Position numbers and translations under genes: made by a program. From the NCBI GenBank assembly GCA_035285005.1, contig JAYKIB010000147.1, positions 1-14,123 of the forward strand: DNA of 14,123 bases. Reading direction: 5' to 3'. The notes beneath the pieces were generated by a model. It was not told where the DNA came from, did no database searches, and worked only from the letters and a program-made list of their open reading frames with translations. Below are positions 6,396-12,439 of this stretch, piece after piece (position 1 is the first letter of the stretch; the number at the start of each line of letters is the position of its first letter). This stretch comes from Prochlorothrix sp035285005 (GTDB taxonomy: Bacteria > Cyanobacteriota > Cyanobacteriia > Prochlorotrichales > Prochlorotrichaceae).

Positions 6396-7187
6396 ATGTC
6401 CCCATCCCGCCGTCGATCGCGTCCCAGTTCCGGTAACCGCCGTCCCTCAGCTAGTTGGGGAACCATGCTCCCGCCCCTCCTGGATAGCTTCACCTTGGGA
6501 TTGTGGGGGGTGCTGCTTTTGCGCTACTGGCAGAGCGGTGACCTGAATTTGCTGATCAATCCAGCCTATACCTGGCTGACGGTCTCTACGGGCTTTATTT
6601 TGGTCACATTGGCGGGGATGCGACTCGTACTATGGGTTGGACAACGCTCCGAAAGTTTACAGCATGTCAGTAGTCTGCCCCGTACCGGGGGTGCCTTACT
6701 CTTACTGGGAGTCGCCTTAGCAGGATTTTGGGTGCCCCCCAGAGTATTTGCGAGTGATTTAGCGATCGATCGAGAAGTTGCCGACTTTATGACCCTGGCT
6801 CGTCCCCAACCCCAAAGTTTCCGACTGGCCGCCAAACCCGAGGATCGATCGCTGATCGACTGGGTCCGCACCCTTAATGTCTACCCCGAACCCGATGCCT
6901 ACCAAGGTCAACCGGCCCAGGTCCAGGGGTTTGTGATCCATCCCCCGGAGCTGCCGGATAACTATATCTTGCTGGCCCGCTTTGTCATTACCTGCTGTGC
7001 CGCCGATGTCTACCCCGTGGGCTTGCCGGTGAAACTGTCCACAAGCCGGAGTCTGTTTCGGCCTGATTCCTGGCTAGAGGTGGCGGGCAAAATGGAGACT
7101 GTGGAGTTCAACGGGGCACGAAAATTAGTGATCGGGGCCGCACAGGTAACCGAAATCGAGGAACCTGAAAATCCCTACGCATTCTAG
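6396..7187 (+). CDS. TIGR03943 family protein (YcgQ-like partner of the DUF318 permease)
   Basis: A 263-residue protein of the YcgQ/TIGR03943 (DUF1980) type, normally encoded beside a YcgR-type permease, as here. The N-terminus is Arg/Ser-rich and basic (1-20). Hydrophobic segments follow at about 32-44, 56-80 and 98-114. The C-terminal soluble domain runs from about 120 to 258 and includes a small beta-rich part around QPAQVQGFVIHP, then ARFVITCCAADVYPVGLPV with the paired cysteines C200 and C201 that mark the family. The start at 6396 is the first ATG of the frame. The ATG at 6465 (residue 24), just before the first membrane segment, is an alternative and cannot be excluded. It probably works with the upstream permease; substrate is unknown. 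Confidence 0.86.
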   Translation: MSPSRRRSRPSSGNRRPSASWGTMLPPLLDSFTLGLWGVLLLRYWQSGDLNLLINPAYTWLTVSTGFILVTLAGMRLVLWVGQRSESLQHVSSLPRTGGALLLLGVALAGFWVPPRVFASDLAIDREVADFMTLARPQPQSFRLAAKPEDRSLIDWVRTLNVYPEPDAYQGQPAQVQGFVIHPPELPDNYILLARFVITCCAADVYPVGLPVKLSTSRSLFRPDSWLEVAGKMETVEFNGARKLVIGAAQVTEIEEPENPYAF

Positions 7188-7208
7188 CGAGCAGGCGATC
7201 GCCTGCCT
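7188..7208. repeat. 16-bp HIP1-centred palindrome after the TIGR03943 gene
   Basis: GCAGGCGATCGCCTGC at 7191-7206 is a perfect palindrome centred on a GCGATCGC (HIP1) site, four bases after the stop codon. It could fold as a short stem at the transcript end, but there is no T-run. HIP1 sites are a genome-wide feature of many cyanobacteria; the extended palindrome in a 3' spacer is also a common form. Confidence 0.5.
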
Positions 7209-7255
7209 CACTTTAACGTTAGCTACCATAACCTTTCCCAACCCATAACCTAGCC

Positions 7256-8311
7256 ATGACCACCCTCCCCATCGACCTCCGCAGTGATACCGTGACCCAA
7301 CCGACTGCCGCGATGCGACAGGCGATCGCCCAGGCGCCCGTCGGGGATGATGTGATGGGGGACGACCCCAGCGTCAATGCCCTAGAGGCGAAAGTGGCAG
7401 CCCTCCTGGGGAAAGAAGCCGCCGTTTTTATGCCCTCCGGGACCATGACCAATCAGGTGGCCCTGCGAGTCCACACGGAACCAGGGGATGAGGTCATCCT
7501 CGAATCCCAAGCCCATATCTACTATTACGAAGCAGGGGCACCGGCTGCCTTAGCGGGTCTGCTGCCACGCTTGATTCCAGGGAAGCAGGGAATTTTCAGC
7601 TCCCAAGATCTAAAATCAGTGCTCCGGCCCCAGGATGTTCATTTTCCGGTCACAAAGTTAGTGTGCCTTGAAAATACCCACAATCGCGGAGGCGGTAAGA
7701 TTTACCCCCTGGCTAAGATTGAGGCGATCGCTGAGCTGTGCCAGCACCAGGGTCTCATCCTCCATTTAGACGGTGCCCGACTCTGGAATGCCTGTGTTGC
7801 GACGGGAATCTCACCCCTGGCCTACAGTACTCCCTTTGAAACCGTCAGTATCTGTTTTTCTAAGGGACTAGGAGCACCGATCGGGTCCGCCCTGGCGGGA
7901 ACTGTGGCCCAAATGCAGCGGGCACGACGCTTTCGTAAACAGTATGGGGGCGGGATGCGACAGGCGGGACTGCTAGCCGCAGCCTGTATTTATGCTCTGG
8001 ATCACCATATTGACCGGCTTCAGGAGGATCACGAGAATGCCCAACGTCTCGCTGAGCTTTTAGGTGGCTTAGACGGGATCCAGGCAGATCCAGCGATCGT
8101 GGAGACGAATATTGTTATTTTCCAAACTCCCGGCTACGACTCGACCCAGGTGGCAGCGGCATTCCGGGAGCAGGGCATTTGGGTCAATGCGCTGGGGGGC
8201 GATCGACTGCGGGCAGTGACCAATCTCATGGTCACGCGGTCCCAAATTGAAGCAATTCCCGACTTGGCGATCGCAGCGATGGGAACCCTAACACCAGTCT
8301 CCCCAACCTAG
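7256..8311 (+). CDS. ltaE: low-specificity L-threonine aldolase
   Basis: A 351-residue fold-type I PLP enzyme that cleaves threonine or allo-threonine to glycine and acetaldehyde. The N-terminus IDLRSDTVTQPTAAMRQA and VGDDVMGDDPSVNALE are family signatures. MPSGTMTNQVAL (59-70) contacts the cofactor phosphate. His87 (in ESQAHIYYYEAG) is the expected ring-stacking residue, and Asp172 and Arg175 in LHLDGARLWN contact the pyridine ring and substrate carboxylate. Lys203 in SKGLGAPIGS is the Schiff-base lysine. Length is normal. The ATG at 7256 is the first of the frame, with no evident Shine-Dalgarno sequence. It follows the TIGR03943 gene by 68 bases on the same strand, but there is no functional link. 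Confidence 0.94.
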   Translation: MTTLPIDLRSDTVTQPTAAMRQAIAQAPVGDDVMGDDPSVNALEAKVAALLGKEAAVFMPSGTMTNQVALRVHTEPGDEVILESQAHIYYYEAGAPAALAGLLPRLIPGKQGIFSSQDLKSVLRPQDVHFPVTKLVCLENTHNRGGGKIYPLAKIEAIAELCQHQGLILHLDGARLWNACVATGISPLAYSTPFETVSICFSKGLGAPIGSALAGTVAQMQRARRFRKQYGGGMRQAGLLAAACIYALDHHIDRLQEDHENAQRLAELLGGLDGIQADPAIVETNIVIFQTPGYDSTQVAAAFREQGIWVNALGGDRLRAVTNLMVTRSQIEAIPDLAIAAMGTLTPVSPT

Positions 8312-8410
8312 TCAGGTACCTGAATCCCTGGGACTGAAAGGGATCTCAGGGAATCCGTTACCATAGGAAAGAGATCGCCTCTCCCGTCCACCTCACCCCC
8401 CTGCGCCCCC

Positions 8411-8623
8411 ATGAACCTCCTGGTCCTGGTCTCAGCCCTGGTCATTGCCTGGTTAATTTTCACTTGGGTTCTGAAAGTCCTCAAAGCGACCCTCACCACC
8501 GCCTTTATCGTGGCCTTCATCGCTGCGGCGCTCTACATCATGGTTGGCATTGGCCCCACGGAACTCCTGGGCCAACTACTCAATCTCCCCCAGGCCCTAC
8601 TGGAAATGATCCAGGGGCGCTAG
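8411..8623 (+). CDS. small two-helix membrane protein, function unknown
   Basis: A 70-residue, strongly hydrophobic protein. Two membrane segments are visible, about residues 2-22 (LLVLVSALVIAWLIFTWVL) and 28-47 (TTAFIVAFIAAALYIMVG), joined by a short basic loop (KVLKA). A more polar amphipathic tail, PTELLGQLLNLPQALLEMIQGR, follows. It resembles small conserved cyanobacterial membrane proteins without known function, but I cannot name a family. The start ATG comes after a pyrimidine-rich leader with no ribosome binding site. The 99-base gap from ltaE allows co-transcription. Compositional support is good because the hydrophobic pattern is unlikely by chance, and the alternative frame at 8464 is Pro/His-rich and unconvincing. 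Confidence 0.68.
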   Translation: MNLLVLVSALVIAWLIFTWVLKVLKATLTTAFIVAFIAAALYIMVGIGPTELLGQLLNLPQALLEMIQGR

Positions 8624-8697
8624 GGGCTATCAGCCTTGAACTGATAACACGTCAATGACATACCCCAGGCAAGGTATTATTCCTGCTGAAATTTGGG

Positions 8698-8801
8698 GTG
8701 GACTTCGACTCCGCTCAGCCTACCCCACTCCCTTACGGGTTCCTTCAGAGTGGACTTCGACTCCGCTCAGCCTACCCCACTCCCTTGGGGGTTCCTTCAG
8801 A
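8698..8801 (+). repeat. two tandem 52-bp repeat units
   Basis: The unit beginning GTGGACTTCGACTCCGCTCA occurs at 8698-8749 and again at 8750-8801. The copies are nearly identical, differing only where one has TTACGGG and the other TTGGGGG. The spacer lies between convergent genes (the small membrane protein and the DUF3038-like gene). The TTCGACTCCGCTCAGCC core has the look of a common cyanobacterial dispersed repeat; this is from memory, not a search. Just downstream CGGTTGCGATCG also occurs twice (from 8803 and 8820), the second copy inside the end of the DUF3038-like gene. Confidence 0.8.
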
Positions 8802-8814
8802 TCGGTTGCGATCG

Positions 8815-9414
8815 TCAGACCGGTTGCGATCGATCGATCAAAACCATCCATAGTCGCCGACTACCCCCATTACCCCCATAGAACAAGAGATCAATCAACA
8901 GTTTGAGAGCTAAATGACAGAGGTGCTCCGGTGACAAGTCTGCCTGCTCCTCCGGCTTCATGCGCTCCTGAAACAAATTACAAAACCCATCCAAATAGTC
9001 CCCCAAAAGTGCCACACTATGGGGCGGATCACCCTGGGCCGTAGCCTGTTCCAGACGGGCCACCGCCGATCGAATCCGTTGGTGATGTTGCTGGGCCAGA
9101 TGGCAAATGAGCAACACTAAAGCCTGGGCTTCTTCCACATCTAATTTTTTTCGCCCCCCTTGTCCCTTTCGCAGGGGGTTGGCCTGCCGCAGTCGCCACA
9201 AACTGACCCGATCGCCCATCCCCGACAACTGCAACTGCGCCGCTGCCTGCACCATAGCCTCGGAGCCAATCCCCGTTAGAGCTTCTAGGGCCAAGAGGAT
9301 CAGGTCCAATTGGGCTTTGATACTGTGAAGCTGGGCAGCGCTGCGAGGCAGCGGGGGCCAGTCCAAGGGGACGGGAGCCACACTGGGGCTAGGAAACGGC
9401 AAAATGTTTGACAT
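8815..9414 (-). CDS. DUF3038-like cyanobacterial protein
   Basis: A 199-residue, mostly helical soluble protein. From memory, the segment LDLILLALEALTGIGSEAMVQAA followed by RVSLWRLRQANPLRKG is the characteristic pattern of DUF3038, a family of unknown function limited to cyanobacteria. The C-terminal LALKLLIDLLFYGGNGGSRRLWMVLID agrees. The N-terminus (1-24) is proline-rich. The start ATG at 9414 lies two bases after the stop of the upstream 561-residue gene, so the two are certainly one transcription unit and possibly translationally coupled. DUF3038 genes are often paired with a DUF4335 gene; here the neighbour does not look like DUF4335, which is worth noting. No catalytic motif is visible and no function is proposed. 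Confidence 0.78.
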   Translation of the reverse strand: MSNILPFPSPSVAPVPLDWPPLPRSAAQLHSIKAQLDLILLALEALTGIGSEAMVQAAAQLQLSGMGDRVSLWRLRQANPLRKGQGGRKKLDVEEAQALVLLICHLAQQHHQRIRSAVARLEQATAQGDPPHSVALLGDYLDGFCNLFQERMKPEEQADLSPEHLCHLALKLLIDLLFYGGNGGSRRLWMVLIDRSQPV

Positions 9415-9416
9415 TT

Positions 9417-11102
9417 TTACGAGTGACTAGCGAGGGCCACCGCTTTCAGCTTCTGGGCAAATCCTGATGTGTCCTGAAGCGGGGAAAATTTATGAATGGG
9501 CAGTTGGGAGACACCAGAGCGGCGAGGTGGCTGGGGATAGATGAAAGGATAGGGCGAAACTGTGAGGTCTTGGCGCGATCGATCGGTGTGAACCTGTTCA
9601 GGCGCAAAGTCCGGGGATTCGGGAGCGGGGAGTGGAGTCCCGTCTGGGGACTCAGTTGCCGGTGAGGGGGGGCTATCCTGGGGGGCAGCCGATACGGTGA
9701 GGGGGGGGATCCTAAGGTCCGGTGGGGTTACCTCCGGTTCTATCGGTTCTGCCCCCTTGGATGCTGTGAGGTTAGATGCGGTTAGGCCAGGTGCGTCTAG
9801 GTTAGGTGCGACTGGGTCAGATGCGGTCAGGTTAGGTGTAGTCAGGTCAGATGCAACTAGGCCAGGTGCGGTTAGGTCAGAGGTAAGACCATGGGTTGCC
9901 GGAGTCGGGGAAGAGGTACTGGATGCTGTGGCAGCAGGCTCAGTAACGTCAGAGGGAGAAACCTCGCGTTTTAGAGAGACGGATCCTGAATTTGGAGTTT
10001 CCATCCTGTCAGGCGTCCTTAAGTCCTGCAAATTTCCCTTCCGGGGCTTCGCTTCTGTCCTTTGCTCTGGGGGGCTAACCAATATGGGCATGTCGTTCTG
10101 GGTTGGGAGGCTCGACGGTGCGATCGGCAGGGGACTGATGGGAAAGTCTAGGGGAGGTTCTGGATCAGTTGAGTCGCGATTAGTTAGGTCGGGCTGTTCT
10201 AGGGCTGGAGTATTAGGATTTTGCGGGTCAACTACCGGAGTCGTCGGACTCTGGAACAGTGCAGAATTCGATCGATCGGTGGGGTCCACAGCAGGCGAGG
10301 GGACAGCGGTGGCCAGTGTAGGGGGTATCATCCCGGGTACAGGGATGGGAGATTCGGCTGGCTCGGCCCCAAGGGTCGGGGGACTGGATGCGGGGTCTGG
10401 AGAGACCTCGGGCTGGGAGGTTTCAGCGTCTAGGGTTGCGGTGCCTGGGGTAGGCGCGTCTGAAGTATTCGTGTTGGGACGCGTGGGGCTCTCTAGCGTC
10501 GTTACAGCAGCCTGATCTACGGGGAGCTCTGACGACGGCAAGGTCTCCGAAACCTGGGGTTGGGTTTGAGCCCTGGGATCGATCGGGTTTAGGGTCGGCT
10601 CAACGCTGCGGGGTTGTGTCGGCCGGGCCGGATTAGGCCAAGGTGCTTGTGCCGGTGCTGACCGTGGGGGCTGGATGGGTGTGGGGGGTGAGGGGGAGTC
10701 CAGGTGGGTTGCCCAGAGTGACTTGAGAGTTGTGGTGAGGGTGCGTCGGGGCAGTCGATCGCGGGGGGAGGCGATCGGCGGGGGGTAGGGAGCGCGGGGC
10801 AGGTGTTGCAGCGGAACCGTAATAATCGACTCAAATTCTCGGCTGAAGTGACAGAGGGGTTTGCTGCGACGCTGCCAGATCAACAAAATTTGAAGCACAG
10901 ACACGGGCTTGTAACGCCCTTGGTACAAAGCTTCAATCACGGCCAGTTGCACCCACGGAGCCGGATACTCATCCGCCCAGTCCAGGATATAGTTCCAGGC
11001 CTCATGCTCCGGTAAGCCAAAATAGTGCATGGCTAAAGCCGCCGCCATCGAGAGGCGGAGAGTATGGCTAGGGTCGGATTTGGGAGTGCCAATCAACGTC
11101 AT
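9417..11102 (-). CDS. 561-residue protein: conserved helical N-terminal domain plus Pro/Ser/Thr-rich disordered region
   Basis: I do not recognise a named family. Residues about 14-95 form a compact helical domain containing MHYFGLPEHEAWNYILDW, EYPAPWVQLAVIEALYQGRY and CHFSREFESII, which resembles the N-terminus of uncharacterised cyanobacterial proteins. Residues about 100-510 are low complexity and rich in Pro, Ser, Thr, Asp and Glu, and are very likely disordered. Within them, residues 406-449 repeat a five-residue pattern (DLTAP, GLVAS, DLTTP, NLTAS...) about eight times. The last 50 residues regain complexity (SPYPFIYPQPPRRSG, then LPIHKFSPLQDTSGFAQKLKAVA) and may be a conserved binding tail. 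No signal peptide or membrane segment is seen. A two-base gap to the DUF3038-like gene implies a joint role. The start at 11102 is the first ATG; there is no clear ribosome binding site. Confidence 0.8.
   Translation of the reverse strand: MTLIGTPKSDPSHTLRLSMAAALAMHYFGLPEHEAWNYILDWADEYPAPWVQLAVIEALYQGRYKPVSVLQILLIWQRRSKPLCHFSREFESIITVPLQHLPRAPYPPPIASPRDRLPRRTLTTTLKSLWATHLDSPSPPTPIQPPRSAPAQAPWPNPARPTQPRSVEPTLNPIDPRAQTQPQVSETLPSSELPVDQAAVTTLESPTRPNTNTSDAPTPGTATLDAETSQPEVSPDPASSPPTLGAEPAESPIPVPGMIPPTLATAVPSPAVDPTDRSNSALFQSPTTPVVDPQNPNTPALEQPDLTNRDSTDPEPPLDFPISPLPIAPSSLPTQNDMPILVSPPEQRTEAKPRKGNLQDLRTPDRMETPNSGSVSLKREVSPSDVTEPAATASSTSSPTPATHGLTSDLTAPGLVASDLTTPNLTASDPVAPNLDAPGLTASNLTASKGAEPIEPEVTPPDLRIPPLTVSAAPQDSPPSPATESPDGTPLPAPESPDFAPEQVHTDRSRQDLTVSPYPFIYPQPPRRSGVSQLPIHKFSPLQDTSGFAQKLKAVALASHS
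9756..9887 (-). repeat. in-frame 15-bp tandem repeat coding for pentapeptides
   Basis: About eight imperfect 15-bp units (plus-strand form close to GTTAGGTCAGATGCG, with variants GGCCAGGTGCG and GGTTAGGTGCG) lie in tandem inside the 561-residue gene. They encode L-T-A-[PS]-[DNG] type units. Because the period is a multiple of three, units can be gained or lost without shifting the frame. This is typical of slippage-prone minisatellites in disordered linkers. Confidence 0.8.
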
Positions 11103-11421
11103 GGACTGGGGCCACAGGCAATGTAGGGAGGAATGGGCACCTCGAAAAATCCAGAATTATGCCCTGTGACCCACCGAAGAGTCAGGGGTGTGATGTGTGG
11201 CTTCGCCGCACGTCACAATGAATTGAGGTACCCAAATATATAGATAGGATCAGTGTAGCAAACTTCCCTAGATTGCACGCATATCCGTGCTAACGTGCAT
11301 ATTTAACCGGTCTGGTAAGATCTTCACCAATCCTGAAAAAGGAAACTCCCAAGCGCCGATGCATCTGCAAAATCCTGCATCGGGCAATTCGCCCACCCTC
11401 CATCCCGATTCCCTTATCCCT
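11103..11421. promoter_or_regulatory. divergent intergenic region upstream of the 561-residue gene and cobO
   Basis: It contains repeat copy F (11135-11233) and then the only AT-rich stretch, 11234-11310, which must carry the promoters for both directions unless these lie within the repeat. For cobO, TTGCAC at 11273-11278 with GCATAT at 11297-11302 (18-base spacing) is a weak candidate. A hairpin with arms CCGATGCA (11356-11363) and TGCATCGG (11376-11383) and a 12-base loop lies 38 bases before the chosen cobO start. I looked for a cobalamin riboswitch and saw no B12-box-like sequence. Confidence 0.35.
11135..11233 (+). mobile_element. 99-bp palindromic element, copy F
   Basis: A 99-bp copy with ends GGGCACCTCGAAAAAT (from 11135) and ATTGAGGTACCC (to 11233), in the same orientation as the copies at 12090-12407. 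The hairpin part (GTGATGTGTGGC and GCCGCACGTCAC around a TTC) is partly mismatched. Flanks GAAT and AAAT match at three of four bases. The older-looking sequence suggests an earlier insertion than copies G-I. Confidence 0.82.
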
Positions 11422-12075
11422 ATGACCCCACTCAACTCCACCCCTACCACTGACCCGGCTCCTGCCGAAGCTAACCTCACCCCTGAGCAGTATCGCCAAA
11501 AAATGCAGCGCCGTAAGGCGGTCCAAGACCAGCGCCTTGCCGAGCGTAACCAAGAGAAAGGATTGGTTATTGTCAATACAGGTACGGGGAAAGGCAAAAC
11601 AACGGCGGCTCTGGGGATGGTCCTACGGTCGTTGGGCCATGGTTACCGGGTGGCGATCATCCAATTTATTAAGGGTGCCTGGGAACCGGCGGAGAAAGCA
11701 GCTTTTGCTCCCTGGGGCGAACAGTTGGTGTTCCATGCCATGGGGGAAGGCTTTAGCTGGGAAACCCAAGATCGGGAGCGAGATATTGCCACGGCACAGA
11801 AGGCTTGGGAAACGGCAGTTGAATATCTTAAAAATGCTGAATTTCGCCTGGTTCTACTGGATGAGGTCAATGTTGCCCTTAAGCTTGGCTATTTGTCCCT
11901 GGAGCAGGTGTTGGCGGGTTTAGACCAAAAGCCCAGGGACTCCCATGTGATTCTGACGGGACGGGGTGCCCCCCAGGGCTTACTCGATCGCGCTGATCTA
12001 GTGACGGAAATGACGTTGGTGAAGCATCCCTTCCGAGAACAGGGCGTGAAGGCTCAACCGGGCATTGAGTTTTAA
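11422..12075 (+). CDS. cobO: corrinoid (cob(I)yrinic acid a,c-diamide) adenosyltransferase, CobO/BtuR type
   Basis: A 217-residue enzyme that transfers the 5'-deoxyadenosyl group of ATP to the cobalt of reduced corrinoids, a step in coenzyme B12 synthesis and salvage. It has the P-loop variant GTGKGKTT at 54-61 in VNTGTGKGKTTAALGMVLRSLGHGYRVAIIQFIKG. GAWEPAEK, the Walker-B-like FRLVLLDEVNVALKLGYL and the later HVILTGRGAP with DLVTEMTLVKHPF are all hallmarks of CobO rather than of the PduO or EutT types. The frame is open from a GTG at 11287, with ATGs at 11359 and 11422. I prefer 11422 because the remaining N-terminus (MTPLNSTP...LTPEQYRQKMQRRK) has the usual length and character, while 11359 lies in a hairpin. 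The speE gene follows; their original spacing seems to have been short. Confidence 0.93.
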   Translation: MTPLNSTPTTDPAPAEANLTPEQYRQKMQRRKAVQDQRLAERNQEKGLVIVNTGTGKGKTTAALGMVLRSLGHGYRVAIIQFIKGAWEPAEKAAFAPWGEQLVFHAMGEGFSWETQDRERDIATAQKAWETAVEYLKNAEFRLVLLDEVNVALKLGYLSLEQVLAGLDQKPRDSHVILTGRGAPQGLLDRADLVTEMTLVKHPFREQGVKAQPGIEF

Positions 12076-12089
12076 AGGAACTGGCTAAA

Positions 12090-12188
12090 GGGCACCTCGA
12101 AAAATCAAAGTTCTTGCCCAGTAACCCAGGTAAGAATCAGGGTTGTGGCCTGCGGCGAAGCCACACGCCACAATTAATCGAGGTGCCC
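12090..12188 (+). mobile_element. 99-bp palindromic element, copy G
   Basis: A 99-bp copy with ends GGGCACCTCGAAAAAT (12090) and AATTAATCGAGGTGCCC (to 12188). It is flanked by a perfect 4-bp duplication TAAA (12086-12089 and 12189-12192). The hairpin (GTGGCCTGCGGC, GAA, GCCACACGCCAC) has mismatches. It lies 14 bases after the cobO stop. Confidence 0.9.
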
Positions 12189-12205
12189 TAAAGCGGTACC
12201 CTACT

Positions 12206-12407
12206 GGACACCTCGAAAAATCCAAGTGGGCACCTCGATTAATTCAAATTTCCATGGCAGTACCCACAACAGCATCAGGGTTGTGGCAGGCGGCGAAGCC
12301 GCCTGCCACAATTAATCGAGGTGCCCAAGTTTTCGTCCTGTGACCCACGTAAGAATCAGGGTTGGGTTGGGCGGCGAAGCCGCCCAACCCAATTAATCGA
12401 GGTGCCC
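12206..12407 (+). mobile_element. 99-bp palindromic element, copy H, split by copy I
   Basis: The left part is 12206-12227 (GGACACCTCGAAAAATCC then AAGT). The right part is 12331-12407, containing the perfect stem TTGGGTTGGGCGGC with GCCGCCCAACCCAA and ending AATTAATCGAGGTGCCC. Removing the insert and one AAGT copy gives exactly 22 + 77 = 99 bp, with an internal sequence that aligns with copy G. The rejoined element is flanked by TACT at 12202-12205 and 12408-12411. Confidence 0.9.
12228..12326 (+). mobile_element. 99-bp palindromic element, copy I (intact, nested in copy H)
   Basis: The best-preserved copy: perfect 17-bp inverted ends GGGCACCTCGATTAATT (12228-12244) and complement (12310-12326), perfect hairpin arms GTGGCAGGCGGC and GCCGCCTGCCAC around GAA, total 99 bp. 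It is flanked by AAGT on both sides (12224-12227 and 12327-12330), which is the duplicated target inside copy H. It must have inserted after copy H was already in place. Confidence 0.93.
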
Positions 12408-12439
12408 TACTCCTATTCTGTTGCGCTCAACTTGAATTT

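Noticed and set aside
9756..9887. True pentapeptide-repeat domain
   Set aside because: Only about eight units, with prolines in the core position and a disordered context, so a beta-helix is unlikely.
9697..10515. 272-residue plus-strand open frame
   Set aside because: It lies antisense to the low-complexity part of the 561-residue gene, is Gly/Ser/Val-rich with the same 15-bp periodicity, and has no recognisable domain; it is a by-product of biased codons on the other strand.
11287..11421. N-terminal extension of CobO
   Set aside because: The extra residues are unlike CobO N-termini and cover a hairpin and the likely promoter region; the ATG at 11422 gives a normal length.
11234..11421. 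Cobalamin riboswitch upstream of cobO
   Set aside because: No B12-box-like conserved sequence or multi-helix layout was seen; only a simple 8-bp hairpin is present.
12090..12407. CRISPR array
   Set aside because: The repeated units are 99-bp inverted-repeat elements with target duplications, not short direct repeats with unique spacers, and no cas genes are present.
12143..12439. Short open frames translating to AAKPPATINRGA-type peptides
   Set aside because: They are translations of the 99-bp elements (a similar frame starts at 1782) and occur wherever the repeat does, so they are not genes.
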